A stretch of DNA of 36,003 bases from an uncultured Chloroflexota bacterium (GCA_903904765.1 CAIVEA010000038.1:1-36003); one strand, 5' to 3'; positions 1 through 9,700 are shown, counted from the stretch's first letter. Made by a program: numbers and translations. The notes: generated by a model not told the origin, from the letters alone.

Positions 1-2
1 TC

Positions 3-128
3 TTCGGCGAGATTTCGACCGGCGCGCAGAACGACCTCGAACGGGTGACGGAAATCGCCTACAACATGGTGGTGGTCTACGGCATGAGCGAGAAAGTGGG
101 CTACCTGTCTTTCCTCGAAAGCAACAAT
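3..128 (+). other. ftsH: FtsH (peptidase M41) fragment, probable contig-end chimera
   Basis: The open frame from base 3 encodes [20 protein letters not shown], then a YGMSEKVG segment. This is the conserved block of the FtsH zinc-protease domain that follows the HEAGH motif (STGAxNDLxxATxxA...MV...GMSxKxG). In real FtsH this is followed by about 150 more residues of protease domain. Here the same frame runs directly into the C-terminus of an unrelated M20 peptidase near codon NPYTG (about 126-140). FtsH is a membrane-bound AAA+ protease, but only ~42 residues are present and no function can be expected from them. The fragment is probably from another organism or locus and mis-joined. A real gene fusion is unlikely. 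Confidence 0.75.
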
Positions 129-437
129 CCCTACACCGGCTTCGTGTTCCCGCTGGACAAGATTTATCCGGCGTGGGCGTTCCCCGAAACGCACCCGCTG
201 GTACAGGCCGGTGTGCAGGCTGGCGATCTGCTGTGGGGCGCACCCATCCCCACCGGCAAGTGGGACTTCTCCACCAATGGTTGCTACTGGGCAGGTACGG
301 CGGGAATCGCCAGCATCGGCTACGGCCCCGGCGACGAAATCACCGCCCATTCGGTGCTGGATCAGACCCCGCTGGATGATGTGGTGCGGGCAACCGAGTG
401 GTACGCGCTGCTGCCCGGTCTGCTGCCCAAGAGCTAA
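129..437 (+). CDS. M20 family peptidase, YgeY-like, C-terminal part only
   Basis: About 100 C-terminal residues are present. The segments [36 protein letters not shown] and a final WYALLPGLL match the end of M20 metallohydrolases, where WxFSTNG and IGFGPGxExxAH belong to the second half of the catalytic domain and the AH histidine is a metal ligand. The closest family I recall is the YgeY-type hydrolase, named for its link with selenium metabolism; that link is family knowledge, not seen here. The N-terminal catalytic half and dimerisation domain are missing because the upstream DNA is an FtsH fragment. The gene ends at TAA 435-437 and is followed by a strong terminator. The subfamily call is moderate; M20 membership is fairly secure. 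Confidence 0.7.
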   Translation, partial: PYTGFVFPLDKIYPAWAFPETHPLVQAGVQAGDLLWGAPIPTGKWDFSTNGCYWAGTAGIASIGYGPGDEITAHSVLDQTPLDDVVRATEWYALLPGLLPKS

Positions 438-458
438 CCCCGTTTTCACCTTCACAGG

Positions 459-494
459 CCGGAGAGCAGGACGCACCTGCCCTCCGGTTTTTAT
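459..494 (+). terminator. Rho-independent terminator after the M20 gene
   Basis: A 12-base arm at 459-470 (CCGGAGAGCAGG) pairs with 476-487 (CCTGCCCTCCGG) with one mismatch and a 5-base loop. A run of T follows at 488-492. It sits 22 bases past the stop codon of the M20 gene. Confidence 0.8.
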
Positions 495-575
495 ATTCCT
501 TGTGCGCCCCGATACGTTAGTGGCACAAAACTATAACGAATGACATTTCCGAACATCAACTTTACTAAAATTGTA

Positions 576-601
576 AAATCGCGCAATTTAGTACGCGATT
601 T
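576..601. promoter_or_regulatory. Inverted repeat upstream of the histidine kinase
   Basis: AAATCGCG at 576-583 and CGCGATTT at 594-601 are perfect 8-base inverted arms around 10 AT-rich bases. The repeat lies 37 bases upstream of the -10 box of the PAS histidine kinase gene, in the only AT-rich stretch of this region. The position would suit an activator or repressor site. No binding protein can be named. Confidence 0.35.
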
Positions 602-634
602 GTTAATCCACTTATATCATTTCTTTTACCATTA

Positions 635-643
635 TGGTATAAT
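635..643 (+). promoter_or_regulatory. Extended -10 promoter of the PAS histidine kinase
   Basis: TGG followed by TATAAT (638-643) is a perfect sigma-70 -10 box with an extended TGn element. No good -35 box is present 17 bases upstream, as is usual for extended -10 promoters. The kinase ATG is at 673, giving a short leader of about 22 bases. Confidence 0.55.
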
Positions 644-672
644 TTCGCAAACCTAACCAGCGGAACGCCATC

Positions 673-3669
673 ATGTGTGATTTATCGCCTGTTCCGTTCA
701 GCACGGATTCGTCATCCTTTCATGCCATGCTCGTCCAGCACTGCTCATCTGGAATGTTGGTAGTGGATGCACAACAGCCCACCTTGCCCATCGTCTATGT
801 CAATGATGGTTTTGAGCGCCTGACCGGATACAGCGCCGCCGAGGTAGTGGGGAAAAACCCACGCTTCCTGCAAGGGGATGACCACGATCAGGACGGTCTG
901 AAGACTATCCGCGCCGCCCTCGAAAAACAGGAGTCGGCTGTAGCAGTTCTCCGTAATTACCGCAAAGACGGCACGATGTTCTGGAACGAACTGCGAATTT
1001 CGCCCGTTCGGGATGCCAGCAGTCGGCTCACCCACTATGTCGGCATCCAGAACGATGTGAGCGTGCGTATGAAATTCCAGAAAGTGCTGGCACGCCGCGA
1101 AGCCAGTTACCGTCGCTTCTTCAAAAACGAGAGCGCGGTCATGCTGCTGGTTGACCCCCGTAACGGGCGCATTGTGGATACCAACGAGACGGCTGCGACC
1201 TTCTATGGCTACACGGTGGAACAGCTGCGTAGCATGTATGTGCGTGATTTATCTACGCTAACTCCTACCGCACTTCAACAGATCATGCAGTTTGTGGTCG
1301 AGAAAGGGCATACGGTAATTGGGACGCAACACCGTATGGCCTCCGGCGAAATACGCGATGTGGATGTGTATACCAGCGCGTTAGACATGCGGGAAGGTCG
1401 TTTCCTGTATGCGATCATCATGGATGCCACCGAAAAACGCATGGCGGAACGGCGCTATCAGGCGCTGTTTGACAACAACAGCGATGCGGTACTCATGCGT
1501 AACTTGAACAATCAGTACATGATGGTGAATCGGGCAGCAGAGAATATGCTGGGCTATTCAGCCGAGGAATTCTGCCGCCTGACCTTCACCGACCTCGTTG
1601 CGCCAGAAGACAGTGTGAAGGCTGAAATCATCAACCAGCGATTGCTGGCGGGCGAACCCATACCTCGCTATGAGCGCATTTTGCGGCGCAAAGAGGGTAG
1701 CCGAATCATCGTTGAAATCAACAGCTGCCTGATCCGCACCCCGGACGGAAAACCGCTGCACGTTCAAAGCATCGTGCGTGACATCACTCAGCGCAAACGC
1801 ATGGAGGAATCGCTGCGCCGCAACGAAGACCAGTTGCGTACCATCGTCGAAAATGTGCCGTTAATGATTGGCTTCTACGATGCGTTGGGGGCAGCGCAGT
1901 ATTGCAATCCTTACTGGGAGAAGCGACTGGGCATGAGCAAAGATGCGCTGAACGCCCATTTTGATTTGCCCGACCTCGTCAGCAGGAATGGGGACGAAAC
2001 CGCCCAACAGCAAACGCTCAGTCTAATGCTTTCCAGTGAATCTGGATGGCATGATTTTGAGATTGTCACGCCAAAGGGCGAAACACTGACGCTATCATGG
2101 ACGAATGTGCACCTGACGGACGGACGCTCAATCAGCCTAGGCAATGACATCACTGAGCGCAAACAGGCCGAACAGCGGCTGTGGTGGAGTCAAGTGCAGC
2201 TGGCGCGGGCGCAGCGCATCGCTCAGTTAGGCGACTGGGACTATGATGTGCCGACCCAAACATTGAGTTGGTCAGACGAAACGTTCCGATTGTTCGGCCT
2301 GCGGACGCGGGAAGTCCAACCCACCATTGAGTTCTTCATCAATGCCATTCACCCGGAAGATCGCCAAGCAGCCCGGCAAATCCTCAATGACAGTCTCTAC
2401 CACAAAGCACCCTGTACATTCGATCATCGGGTCGTGTGGCCGGACGGTCAGATTCGCTACCTGCACCAACAGGGTGAAGTGGTACTGGACGACAACGGTC
2501 AACCCATTCGCTTGATCGGGACGTGCCTCGATATCACCGGGCATGTGCTGATGCAAGAATCGCTGCGCCAGAGCGAGGAAAAATACCGCATGATTGCGGA
2601 AAACACCTCGGATGGCATCATCATCATTGATGGCAAAACGGGCAAACTCATCTATGCCTCCCCCTCGTATGATCTCCAACACGGGCGCGAAGTCGGCGAG
2701 TCGCTCCAGATGGATGCAACCACTGGATGGGATACCATTCACCCGGAAGACCGAGAGCGCGTGACGGGCATGATTAGGGAAGCGATCACCCATCACCAGA
2801 ACAATCTAGTCTGCTCATACCGCATGTTGCACAAAGACGGGCATTACTTCTGGCGCGAAGACCACGCCCGCTACCACTATGCGCCGGATGGAAGCTATCT
2901 GAGCGCGTATGTCGTCTCCCGCGATATTACAGAGCGCAAACAGGCCGAACAGCGCCAGATGGAACTGCGGTTGGAAAAAGAGCGCACGGGCATGCTAACG
3001 GACTTCATCCGCGACGCGGCGCACGAATTCCGCACCCCGCTGGCGGCCATCGGCGCGGCCTCTTACCTGATGGCGCGGTACGATGATCCAGAGCGCCGCC
3101 AGCACAAAGCGGAAGTGATCGAATCGCAAATCAAACGGGTTGCCCGTTTAATTGATAGCCTGATGATGATGGTGCAGGCCGAACGCACCGACATCCTCCA
3201 ACGGCCTGTCGAGGTGGCATCTATTTTGCAGTATGTCAGTAGCCTGTACGCAAACAAACTGCCGATTTACCTAGAACTCCAGCCGAATATGCCCACCTTG
3301 ATTGGCGACCAAGACCTGTTGACGGGGGCATTACAGCAATTAGTGGATAACGCAGTGCGCTTCAGCCCGCCGGATGGCGTGGTGAACCTATACGCCACCG
3401 CAGTAGACGGGCAGATGACCATCGAGATTGTGGATAAAGGAACAGGTATCGCGCCGGAAGATATGCCGAGGATTTACAACACTTTCTGGCGGCGGGATGA
3501 CGCGCATACCACATCTGGATTCGGGTTGGGGTTGCCCATCGCCCGCCGAATTATCGAACAGCATAACGGGAGTCTCACCATCGAAAGCCGCGTGGGAGAA
3601 GGTACTCGCGTGCGCGTGACGCTGCCCACCAAAACGCCCTCACCCTCTTCCCCCTCTCCCAACCGCTGA
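673..3669 (+). CDS. Soluble multi-PAS sensor histidine kinase with cysteine-less LOV domain
   Basis: Predicted cytosolic sensor kinase of 998 residues with no membrane segment. It holds six PAS-type domains at roughly 15-130, 142-255, 262-377, 385-495, 503-628 and 637-757, then HisKA (phospho-acceptor His784 in HEFRTP) and HATPase_c with the N box (Asn893 in LVDNA), G1 (DKGTGI, 921-926) and G2 (GFGLGL, 949-954). All catalytic motifs are intact. The first PAS is LOV-like: it keeps YVNDGFERLTGY, the NYRKDG and FWNEL segments and a final QNDV, which carry flavin-contacting residues in LOV proteins, but the adduct-forming cysteine of the GxNCRFLQ motif is Pro63 (GKNPRFLQ). No response regulator lies next to it, so the partner is elsewhere. 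The last ~14 residues (Pro/Ser-rich) are encoded by a dispersed repeat. Kinase function is secure; the signal sensed is not known. Confidence 0.93.
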   Translation: MCDLSPVPFSTDSSSFHAMLVQHCSSGMLVVDAQQPTLPIVYVNDGFERLTGYSAAEVVGKNPRFLQGDDHDQDGLKTIRAALEKQESAVAVLRNYRKDGTMFWNELRISPVRDASSRLTHYVGIQNDVSVRMKFQKVLARREASYRRFFKNESAVMLLVDPRNGRIVDTNETAATFYGYTVEQLRSMYVRDLSTLTPTALQQIMQFVVEKGHTVIGTQHRMASGEIRDVDVYTSALDMREGRFLYAIIMDATEKRMAERRYQALFDNNSDAVLMRNLNNQYMMVNRAAENMLGYSAEEFCRLTFTDLVAPEDSVKAEIINQRLLAGEPIPRYERILRRKEGSRIIVEINSCLIRTPDGKPLHVQSIVRDITQRKRMEESLRRNEDQLRTIVENVPLMIGFYDALGAAQYCNPYWEKRLGMSKDALNAHFDLPDLVSRNGDETAQQQTLSLMLSSESGWHDFEIVTPKGETLTLSWTNVHLTDGRSISLGNDITERKQAEQRLWWSQVQLARAQRIAQLGDWDYDVPTQTLSWSDETFRLFGLRTREVQPTIEFFINAIHPEDRQAARQILNDSLYHKAPCTFDHRVVWPDGQIRYLHQQGEVVLDDNGQPIRLIGTCLDITGHVLMQESLRQSEEKYRMIAENTSDGIIIIDGKTGKLIYASPSYDLQHGREVGESLQMDATTGWDTIHPEDRERVTGMIREAITHHQNNLVCSYRMLHKDGHYFWREDHARYHYAPDGSYLSAYVVSRDITERKQAEQRQMELRLEKERTGMLTDFIRDAAHEFRTPLAAIGAASYLMARYDDPERRQHKAEVIESQIKRVARLIDSLMMMVQAERTDILQRPVEVASILQYVSSLYANKLPIYLELQPNMPTLIGDQDLLTGALQQLVDNAVRFSPPDGVVNLYATAVDGQMTIEIVDKGTGIAPEDMPRIYNTFWRRDDAHTTSGFGLGLPIARRIIEQHNGSLTIESRVGEGTRVRVTLPTKTPSPSSPSPNR

Positions 3670-3709
3670 GTACAGATAGGCGAGGGGGAAACAGCACGGG
3701 GAATGAGGG
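3637..3709. repeat. Dispersed CCCTCA/TGAGGG palindromic repeat, kinase 3' end
   Basis: The element begins CCCTCA (3637-3642) and ends TGAGGG (3704-3709), with long imperfect C-rich and G-rich arms around a GCTGAGTACAG core (3665-3675). It covers the last codons and stop of the histidine kinase and the gap to the convergent galE. A reverse-oriented relative with the same GAGTACAG-type core is at 29332-29385. It may act as a two-way terminator between convergent genes. Confidence 0.7.
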
Positions 3710-3717
3710 CTAAAGGT

Positions 3718-4707
3718 TTACTTGGAGGCGTACCCGTGCGGGTGCGACTGATGCCAGTTCCACGCGGTCTGGATGATCTTACGCAGGTCGCCAAACTCTG
3801 GTTGCCAGCCCAGTTCCTTCTGGATGCGGGTGCTGTCGGCGATCAGCGTGGCGGGGTCGCCAGCGCGGCGTGCGCCGATGGCCGCCGGAATGTCATGGCT
3901 GGTGATCTCGCGTGCCATCTGTACCACTTGCTGAATCGAGTAGCCTTTGCCGTTGCCGAGGTTGTACTTGCGGCTCTTGCCGTCCGCCAGCGCCTCGAAC
4001 GCCAGAATGTGCGCTTCCGCCAGATCAATCACATGGATGTAATCGCGGATGCACGTCCCGTCCGGCGTGGGATAGTCGTCCCCGAAGATGGTCAGCTTAT
4101 CACGCTGCCCCAGCGCCACCTGCAAAATGATGGGGATCAGGTGATATTCCGGCGTGTGATCTTCACCGATATGCCCCAGCGGGTGCGCGCCGCTGGCATT
4201 GAAGTAGCGCAGGCAGCAGTACGCCATGCCGTAGATGCGTTCCATCCAGTGCAAATAGCGTTCCACGAAATATTTGCTCTCGCCGTAAGGACTGCCGGGG
4301 ACGATGCGTTCTTCAGCGGTGATGGGAATCACCTCCGGCGCGTCGAACAGGTTGGCGGTGGAGGACAGAATAAACCGCTTGACCGATTTGCTGGCGGCTG
4401 CTTCCAGCAAATTGCTGGCGGCTACCGCGTTATCGCGCAGGTACAACCACGGCTTCTGCATGCTTTCGCCCACCAGCGTGTGGGAGGCAAAGTGCAGAAT
4501 GCCCTCAAACTTGTGATCTTCAAACAGCTTATCTACCGCTGGCTTATCCAGCAGATCGCCTTTTACAAACAGCGCGTCTTTATGCACCGCTTCGGCATGG
4601 CCGGTGTACAGATTATCGAACACCACCACATCGTAGCCGCGACTGACCATCAAATCCACAACATGGCTGCCAATATACCCAGCGCCACCCGTCACCAGAA
4701 CTTTCAT
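3718..4707 (-). CDS. galE: UDP-glucose 4-epimerase
   Basis: GalE interconverts UDP-glucose and UDP-galactose, with NAD+ bound in an extended short-chain dehydrogenase fold, and supplies galactose for surface glycans. The protein starts with the dinucleotide-binding GGAGYIGS motif at residues 7-14. It carries the catalytic YxxxK as Tyr141/Lys145 (YGESK) and the later epimerase motifs [10 protein letters not shown] and RDYIHV. I chose the ATG at 4707 (329 residues, normal family length) because GAGGAG lies about 10 bases upstream and [10 protein letters not shown] is the natural N-terminus; the longer frame adds a non-homologous leader. It is convergent with the histidine kinase and has its own promoter at 4805-4833. 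Some members act on other UDP-sugars, so substrate range is inferred. Confidence 0.93.
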   Translation of the reverse strand: MKVLVTGGAGYIGSHVVDLMVSRGYDVVVFDNLYTGHAEAVHKDALFVKGDLLDKPAVDKLFEDHKFEGILHFASHTLVGESMQKPWLYLRDNAVAASNLLEAAASKSVKRFILSSTANLFDAPEVIPITAEERIVPGSPYGESKYFVERYLHWMERIYGMAYCCLRYFNASGAHPLGHIGEDHTPEYHLIPIILQVALGQRDKLTIFGDDYPTPDGTCIRDYIHVIDLAEAHILAFEALADGKSRKYNLGNGKGYSIQQVVQMAREITSHDIPAAIGARRAGDPATLIADSTRIQKELGWQPEFGDLRKIIQTAWNWHQSHPHGYASK

Positions 4708-4804
4708 GCTGTCCATACTCCTCATCTGTCGGGGATGCTTTTGACTTGCACCACAGAGTACGCCGCTGCACCTATCGCGCACCTAACGCCGTATCTACAC
4801 CTCA

Positions 4805-4833
4805 ACTATAGTCGTTGTGCCAACTGGAAACAA
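4805..4833 (-). promoter_or_regulatory. Promoter upstream of galE
   Basis: On the minus strand TTGTTT (4828-4833) is followed after exactly 17 bases by TATAGT (4805-4810). This is a good sigma-70 pair. It would give a leader of about 90 bases before the galE ATG at 4707. No riboswitch-like structure was recognised in that leader. Confidence 0.5.
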
Positions 4834-4853
4834 TTGGAGCATTCCGCGCTGCC

Positions 4854-5282
4854 TCATCCTGTGCCTTTTTTCTTCGGCTTGGCCTTCGGCGCGGGGGCAG
4901 ATGGCGGCGGCGCAGCGGGGGATTGCTTCTCGCTGAGCGCCTTCTCGACATTGGGGATGCTCTCGCCTTTCAGCAGGCGTTCGGTAGCTTCGGTGTAAGT
5001 CGAACCGGGGTCTACACCCGTGCTTTCCACCACCTGCTGGAACATGCGCCCCACATCCTTCGACTGACCGCTATCCAGCACCGAGAGCATCTCGTTGGCT
5101 GACAAACGGCTGAGGTCGCGCCCCGGTTTGGGGATGTTCACCCGTTCAATGCGGCGCTCCACCTCGGTGCTGCCGCACTGCGGGCATTCGCGGGCGGCGT
5201 TCGGGTCGTAATCCCGGTAGCTCTTGTAGAACTGGCTGAAGCCGTGTCCGCAGACCTTACAGCGAAAATCGTAACTGGGCAT
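4854..5282 (-). CDS. FmdB-family zinc-ribbon protein
   Basis: Small protein of 142 residues with an N-terminal FmdB-type zinc ribbon: MPSYDFRC, then CKVCGHGF and CPQCG give two CxxC pairs in the first ~45 residues. The family name comes from a putative regulator of formylmethanofuran dehydrogenase genes, but most members have no known function. The middle (about 60-115) is charged and helical; the last 25 residues are Pro/Ala/Lys-rich and probably disordered. The ATG at 5282 is preferred because GAGAGGG precedes it by a few bases and the zinc ribbon begins there in relatives. It is divergent from the rhomboid gene. A regulatory or protein-quality role cannot be told from sequence. Confidence 0.8.
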   Translation of the reverse strand: MPSYDFRCKVCGHGFSQFYKSYRDYDPNAARECPQCGSTEVERRIERVNIPKPGRDLSRLSANEMLSVLDSGQSKDVGRMFQQVVESTGVDPGSTYTEATERLLKGESIPNVEKALSEKQSPAAPPPSAPAPKAKPKKKGTG

Positions 5283-5310
5283 AATCCCTCTCGGCATTCC
5301 CAACATCGTG

Positions 5311-5320
5311 TAGAATTCTA
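5311..5320. promoter_or_regulatory. Palindromic TAGAATTCTA in the fmdB-rhomboid divergent gap
   Basis: TAGAATTCTA is a perfect 10-base palindrome that offers a -10-like TAGAAT on each strand, between the divergent FmdB-type gene (start 5282) and rhomboid gene (start 5398). Minus-strand GCGACA at 5338-5343 is a possible -35 with 17-base spacing. It may be a shared divergent promoter. Confidence 0.35.
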
Positions 5321-5397
5321 ATCCGTATGCCTTGACCTGTCGCCCCCCATCCGCAGCAGCACCACAGCGGAAGGGGATAATCACGAAAGTGCAGACG

Positions 5398-6282
5398 ATG
5401 AACCCGAATCCGCACCCGTTGGAACAACCGCCGCAAAACCGTCATCCGCTGGAAGAAGCGCCCCGTCCGGCAGTACCGCCGCCCAACGCGCCGCGCCAGC
5501 GCGTCACGCTGCACATCCCATCGGTCAAACCCACTGCCACCTACGCGCTGATCGGCATTAATGTGCTGATCTTCGTCATCCGCGCCCTTTCGCCCGCGTG
5601 GGATAACAGCCTGTTCAACGCGGGGGCGAATAATGCCACACTGGTGCTGGTTCAGGGGGAGTATTACCGCCTGCTGAGTTCGATGTTCTTGCATGCCGGC
5701 CTGTTCGACTATCTGGGTCACTACAACTTCACTGCGGCGCTGCATATCCTGTCCAACATGTACATCCTGTACGCGGTGGGGTCTTCGCTGGAACGGCTGA
5801 TGGGACATGCCCGTTTCTTGATCGTGTACCTGCTGGGCGGGTTGGGCGGCGCGGTGTTGAGCACGCTGCTCGGTGACGCGAACAGCTATTCAGTGGGCGC
5901 TTCGGGAGCAGTGTTCGCCATCGTCGCAGGAGAGTTCGTGTACCTGTACCACCACCGCAAACTGCTGGGCGCAGCAGGACAGGCGCGGCGCAGAAGCCTG
6001 ATCGGGTTTGCGGTGATGAACTTCGCTATCGGGCTGGTTTCTGCCTTACCCGGCAGCGCATTCATCATTGATAACTGGGCGCACTTCGGCGGCATGCTGG
6101 GCGGACTCGTGCTGACGTGGTTCATCAGCCCGATTCTCACGCTACGCGCTCACCCCGAACACCCCGGCGAAATTCTGGGCGAGGACACCAACCCGCTGAA
6201 CAAGCGCCTATGGGTGGTCTCCGCTTACGGGACGGTGCTGGTCATCCTGTTGTTCATCGGGTCGCTGCTCGCCCGCCGCTGA
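5398..6282 (+). CDS. Rhomboid family intramembrane serine protease
   Basis: Integral membrane protease of about 294 residues that would cut single-pass membrane proteins inside the bilayer. The catalytic dyad is visible: Ser169 in GASG and His229 in AHFGG, with the N-terminal rhomboid HxxxN element as HILSNMYIL followed by the usual LERLMG loop and a GxxxG-rich helix. About 50 residues of Pro-rich, His-containing cytoplasmic leader precede the first membrane helix, and a seventh helix closes the protein. The start is uncertain: ATG 5398 lacks a strong ribosome site, and GTG 5389 or TTG 5332 in the same frame are possible. The 3' end overlaps the convergent DUF2304 gene by 75 bases. Substrate unknown. 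Confidence 0.88.
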   Translation: MNPNPHPLEQPPQNRHPLEEAPRPAVPPPNAPRQRVTLHIPSVKPTATYALIGINVLIFVIRALSPAWDNSLFNAGANNATLVLVQGEYYRLLSSMFLHAGLFDYLGHYNFTAALHILSNMYILYAVGSSLERLMGHARFLIVYLLGGLGGAVLSTLLGDANSYSVGASGAVFAIVAGEFVYLYHHRKLLGAAGQARRRSLIGFAVMNFAIGLVSALPGSAFIIDNWAHFGGMLGGLVLTWFISPILTLRAHPEHPGEILGEDTNPLNKRLWVVSAYGTVLVILLFIGSLLARR

Positions 6283-6630
6283 CGCTTTTTGCGCCTGTTC
6301 CAGTTGCCAGCGCAGCAGCGCAATCTGCTGCGCGGCCTCTTTGTTTTCCTGACTCAAGCGGGTTAGCACAGTGGAGAAGTGCAGCAGGATGAATAGCACG
6401 AACACCATCGCCACCAGAAACAGGGCGCTGGGCGGGTAATAGATGCCCACGATGCTCGCCAGCACATCCAGCAGCGGACGCGACACGCTGAGGACAATCA
6501 GCACCAGCGCCGTCGCCAGCCACAGCAGCGAGTATTCCTCTTTCAGCTTGCGCCGCCGCACCAGTTCCAGAATGAACACCAGTGCCGCCACTGATGCCCC
6601 CAACCCGAAAATCATCGCCCGATCCAGCAT
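6208..6630 (-). CDS. DUF2304 small membrane protein
   Basis: Protein of 140 residues with three hydrophobic segments (about 6-23, 33-50 and 68-90). Its ELVRRRKLKEEYSLLWL motif between helices 1 and 2 is the hallmark of DUF2304. A short coiled coil and a Gln-rich hydrophilic tail follow. Proteins of this family commonly sit beside glycosyltransferases and polysaccharide export genes, but their function is unknown. Here it is divergent from the YfhO-flippase gene, which fits that context. Its last 25 codons overlap the 3' end of the rhomboid gene on the other strand, so the Gln/Asp-rich C-terminus may be non-conserved. Confidence 0.8.
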   Translation of the reverse strand: MLDRAMIFGLGASVAALVFILELVRRRKLKEEYSLLWLATALVLIVLSVSRPLLDVLASIVGIYYPPSALFLVAMVFVLFILLHFSTVLTRLSQENKEAAQQIALLRWQLEQAQKASAAGEQRPDEQQDDQHRPVSGDHP

Positions 6631-6674
6631 ACCCGTATCTCCACACGCTTCACATTCCCGTGATGACAGTTCCT

Positions 6675-6729
6675 ATTGTACCGCAGTTCGCCGCTGCGCC
6701 TCGAAAAATGCCCGTCCCGCGAGTATAGT
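6675..6729. promoter_or_regulatory. Divergent -10 boxes between DUF2304 and YfhO-flippase genes
   Basis: On the minus strand TACAAT (6675-6680) lies 45 bases before the DUF2304 start. On the plus strand TATAGT (6724-6729) lies about 30 bases before the YfhO-flippase start. Neither has a convincing -35 hexamer. The 128-base gap therefore probably holds two divergent promoters. Confidence 0.4.
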
Positions 6730-6761
6730 TGCACGCAGGATTAACCGTGAGAGGACGGATG

Positions 6762-9700
6762 ATGCGTCGTTTCGTACCCGATTTAGGCGCGCTGGCGCTG
6801 TTGTTCGTGCTGCCGCTGGTGCTGTTCTGGGCGCAGACGGTGGGCGGGCGCACCCTCATCCCCGCCGAAAACCTATACCAGTACGAGCCGTATGCCACCT
6901 ACCGCGAAACGGCGGGTGCGCCATCTGTGCCGCAGAACGCGCTGGTTTCCGATCTGGTGCTGCAAAACTTCCAGTGGAAAACCTTCATCCGGCAAAGCCT
7001 CGCGGCAGGTGAAATCCCGCTGTGGAATCCGCATCAGTTCGGCGGGATTCCGTTCCTCGCCGCCGGACAGCAATCCGCCCTGTATCCGTTGAGCGTGCTG
7101 TACTATGTGCTGCCACTGCCCGCCGCCTATGGCTGGTTCACCGTGGTGCAACTGTGGCTGGCGGGTGCGTTCCTGTACGCCTTCGTGCGCGGGTTGGGTG
7201 TGGGGCGCGTGGGCGCGGCGCTGGGCGGCATCGTCTACGAACTCAGCGGTTTCTTCGTCATCAGCGCCGTGTTCCCGATGATTATCGGCGCGGCGGCATG
7301 GCTGCCCCTGATTCTGCTCATGGTGGAATTCACGTTGCGGCAGCGCCCCGCCCTGCGCGGACGGCCTGCCAGCCTGCCGTGGGTGATCGGCGGCGGAATC
7401 GCGCTGGGCTGCAACATCCTCGCCGGACACGTCGAGATCACCTACTACGTGCTGCTCATCACCGCCTACTACGCCGGAGCGCGCCTGCTGGTCGAAGGCT
7501 GGCGCAAACGCCGCGAACGTCCCCTGCGGGCATTAGCGGCGCGGGCGGGTTGGCTGGTGCTGATGATGGGCATCGGGCTGGCGCTGGGCGCAGTGCAGTT
7601 CGTCCCGCTGTTCGAGTTCGCCAGCCTGAACTACCGCGACGGGCGCAGCAGTCTGGAGCAGGTGCTGGGCTGGGCGCACCCGCTGCGCGATGTGATTCAG
7701 TTCGCGCTGCCCAACTTCTACGGCAACCCGTCCCACCACAGCTATGTGGATGTGTTCAGCGGGCAGACGGTGGCCGCGACGGTCAACGCCCTCGGTCAGC
7801 CGATCATCACGATAGACTGGGGCATCAAGAACTACGTCGAAGGGGCGCTGTATGTGGGCATCCTGCCGCTGGCGCTGGCGCTATATGGGCTGGTGGATGC
7901 CCTCACCCCCCGAGAACCCTCACCCCTTACTCCTCTCCCTCAGGGCGAGGGGAAGAACGAGCCGCCGTATCGCTCTATTTTCGCGCTGCTCACTGCCGCC
8001 GCGCTGACGTTCATGTTCGGTCTGCACACCTACGCGCTGCTATTCTACGGCTTCCCCGGCATCAACCAACTGCACTCGCCCTTCCGCTGGATTTTCGCGG
8101 TGACGCTGGGCGTGGCAGTACTAGCGGGCTTCGGCGCGGACGCGCTGCGCCATCCGGCAGGCAAGCTGTCACGCGGGTTCGGGTGGGGACTACTGACGGC
8201 AGGGGCGCTCACGCTGGGGGGACTGCTGCTGTCGCGGGTGTTTTACGTGCAGGTTGAGCCGCTGGTGGAGCGCATTTTTCAGAGCATGGCAAAAGCCACC
8301 GAAGCCTTCGCCGATGCCCGCATGTTTTACAGCTACCAGTTCACCAATGTGCTGATTCTGGGCGTGATGCTGGTCGGCGCAGGGGCGGTGTTCCTGCTGG
8401 CACGGCGCGGGATGCGGGTGCGCGGCCTGCCGCTGTGGGGTGGGCTGGCGCTGGCACTGGTCGGCGCGGATTTGCTGATCGCCTCATGGGGCTTCAACCC
8501 CGCCAGTGATCCCGCCCTACTGGACTTCACGCCGCCTGCGATTGCGTGGTTGCAGGCGCAACCCGGTGATTGGCGCTATACCACGCTGGACGACCCGACG
8601 CAGCGCCCGCTGATGAACGCCAACAGCGGCTGGCGCTACGGGCTGGATGATATTCGCGGCTACGAGAGCATCATCCCCAAACAAACGGTGGATTTCATGC
8701 GTACCGTCGCGCCGCAGGTGCAGTTGGATTACAACCGCGTCGCGCCCTTCTACACCGCGTATCCGCCGGAGATGAACTTCGATCTGGCGGCGGCGCTGCA
8801 ATCGCCGCGCTTCAACCTGCTCAACGTGCGTTATGTGATGACGCACAAAAGCACCGATTTGAGCGCCATCGTCCCGACGTGGACGCTGGCCTACGAAGAT
8901 GAGGCCGTCCGCATCTGGGAGAATCCGGCGGCGCTGCCCCGCGCTTTCGTGACGAACGTCGCGGCGGGGAGCGAACCCGCGCTGGATAACTCGCTGGCGC
9001 AGAATACGCCCGTCGCCATTCAGAGCGACAGCGGGCGCGAAAAGTTCCTTGATGTGGATGTGACACCGGGCAGCGAGTCGTGGCTGGTGGTCAGCGAAAC
9101 GCATTTGAACGGCTGGCGGGCCTTCATCCGTCCACGCGGCGGGGATGACCATACCGAACAACCGCTGGACACCGCGAAAGTGCTGGAGAACTTCATCGGT
9201 GTGAACCTCTCGCCCGCCGTGCTGGATACCGCATTCGCCGCCAACCGCGACTCGCTGCCCGAAGCGCAGCAGACCGCGCTGGCGCAGGGGCAGTATACGC
9301 TGCGGCTGGTGTACAGTCCAGTCAGCTTCCAGTTGGGGTTGTTCGCGTCGTTCATCGGCGTGATCCTCGCCATTTTCGGCGGCGGCCTGTACCTGTGGCG
9401 CACCTTCATCGGCGGGGAAGCGCACGCCAGCGGGGTGCAAGTGGTGGCACGTAACAGCCTCGCGCCGATCATCCTCAACCTGTTCAATCGCGGGATTGAT
9501 TTCGGCTTCGCGTTTGTCATGCTGCGGATTCTGGGGCCGGAGGGGTCGGGCATCTATACCTATGCCGCCTTCATTTTCGGCTGGTTCGACATCTTCACTA
9601 ACTTCGGTCTGAATGTGTACCTTACCCGCGAAGTCTCGCGCACGCCGGATAAAGCGTGGCGCACCTTCTACAACACCAGTGCCCTACGCTTCCTGCTGAT

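Noticed and set aside
3703..4998. Long plus-strand open frame (431 codons) opposite galE
   Set aside because: It is the antisense shadow of galE and the zinc-ribbon gene; its protein is Arg/His/Ala-rich without motifs, while the minus strand encodes clear GalE.
7880..7990. Frameshift or assembly error in the YfhO-flippase gene at the Pro/Ser-rich segment
   Set aside because: The frame and the membrane-protein pattern resume correctly on both sides, and the segment matches a repeat found elsewhere in the window.
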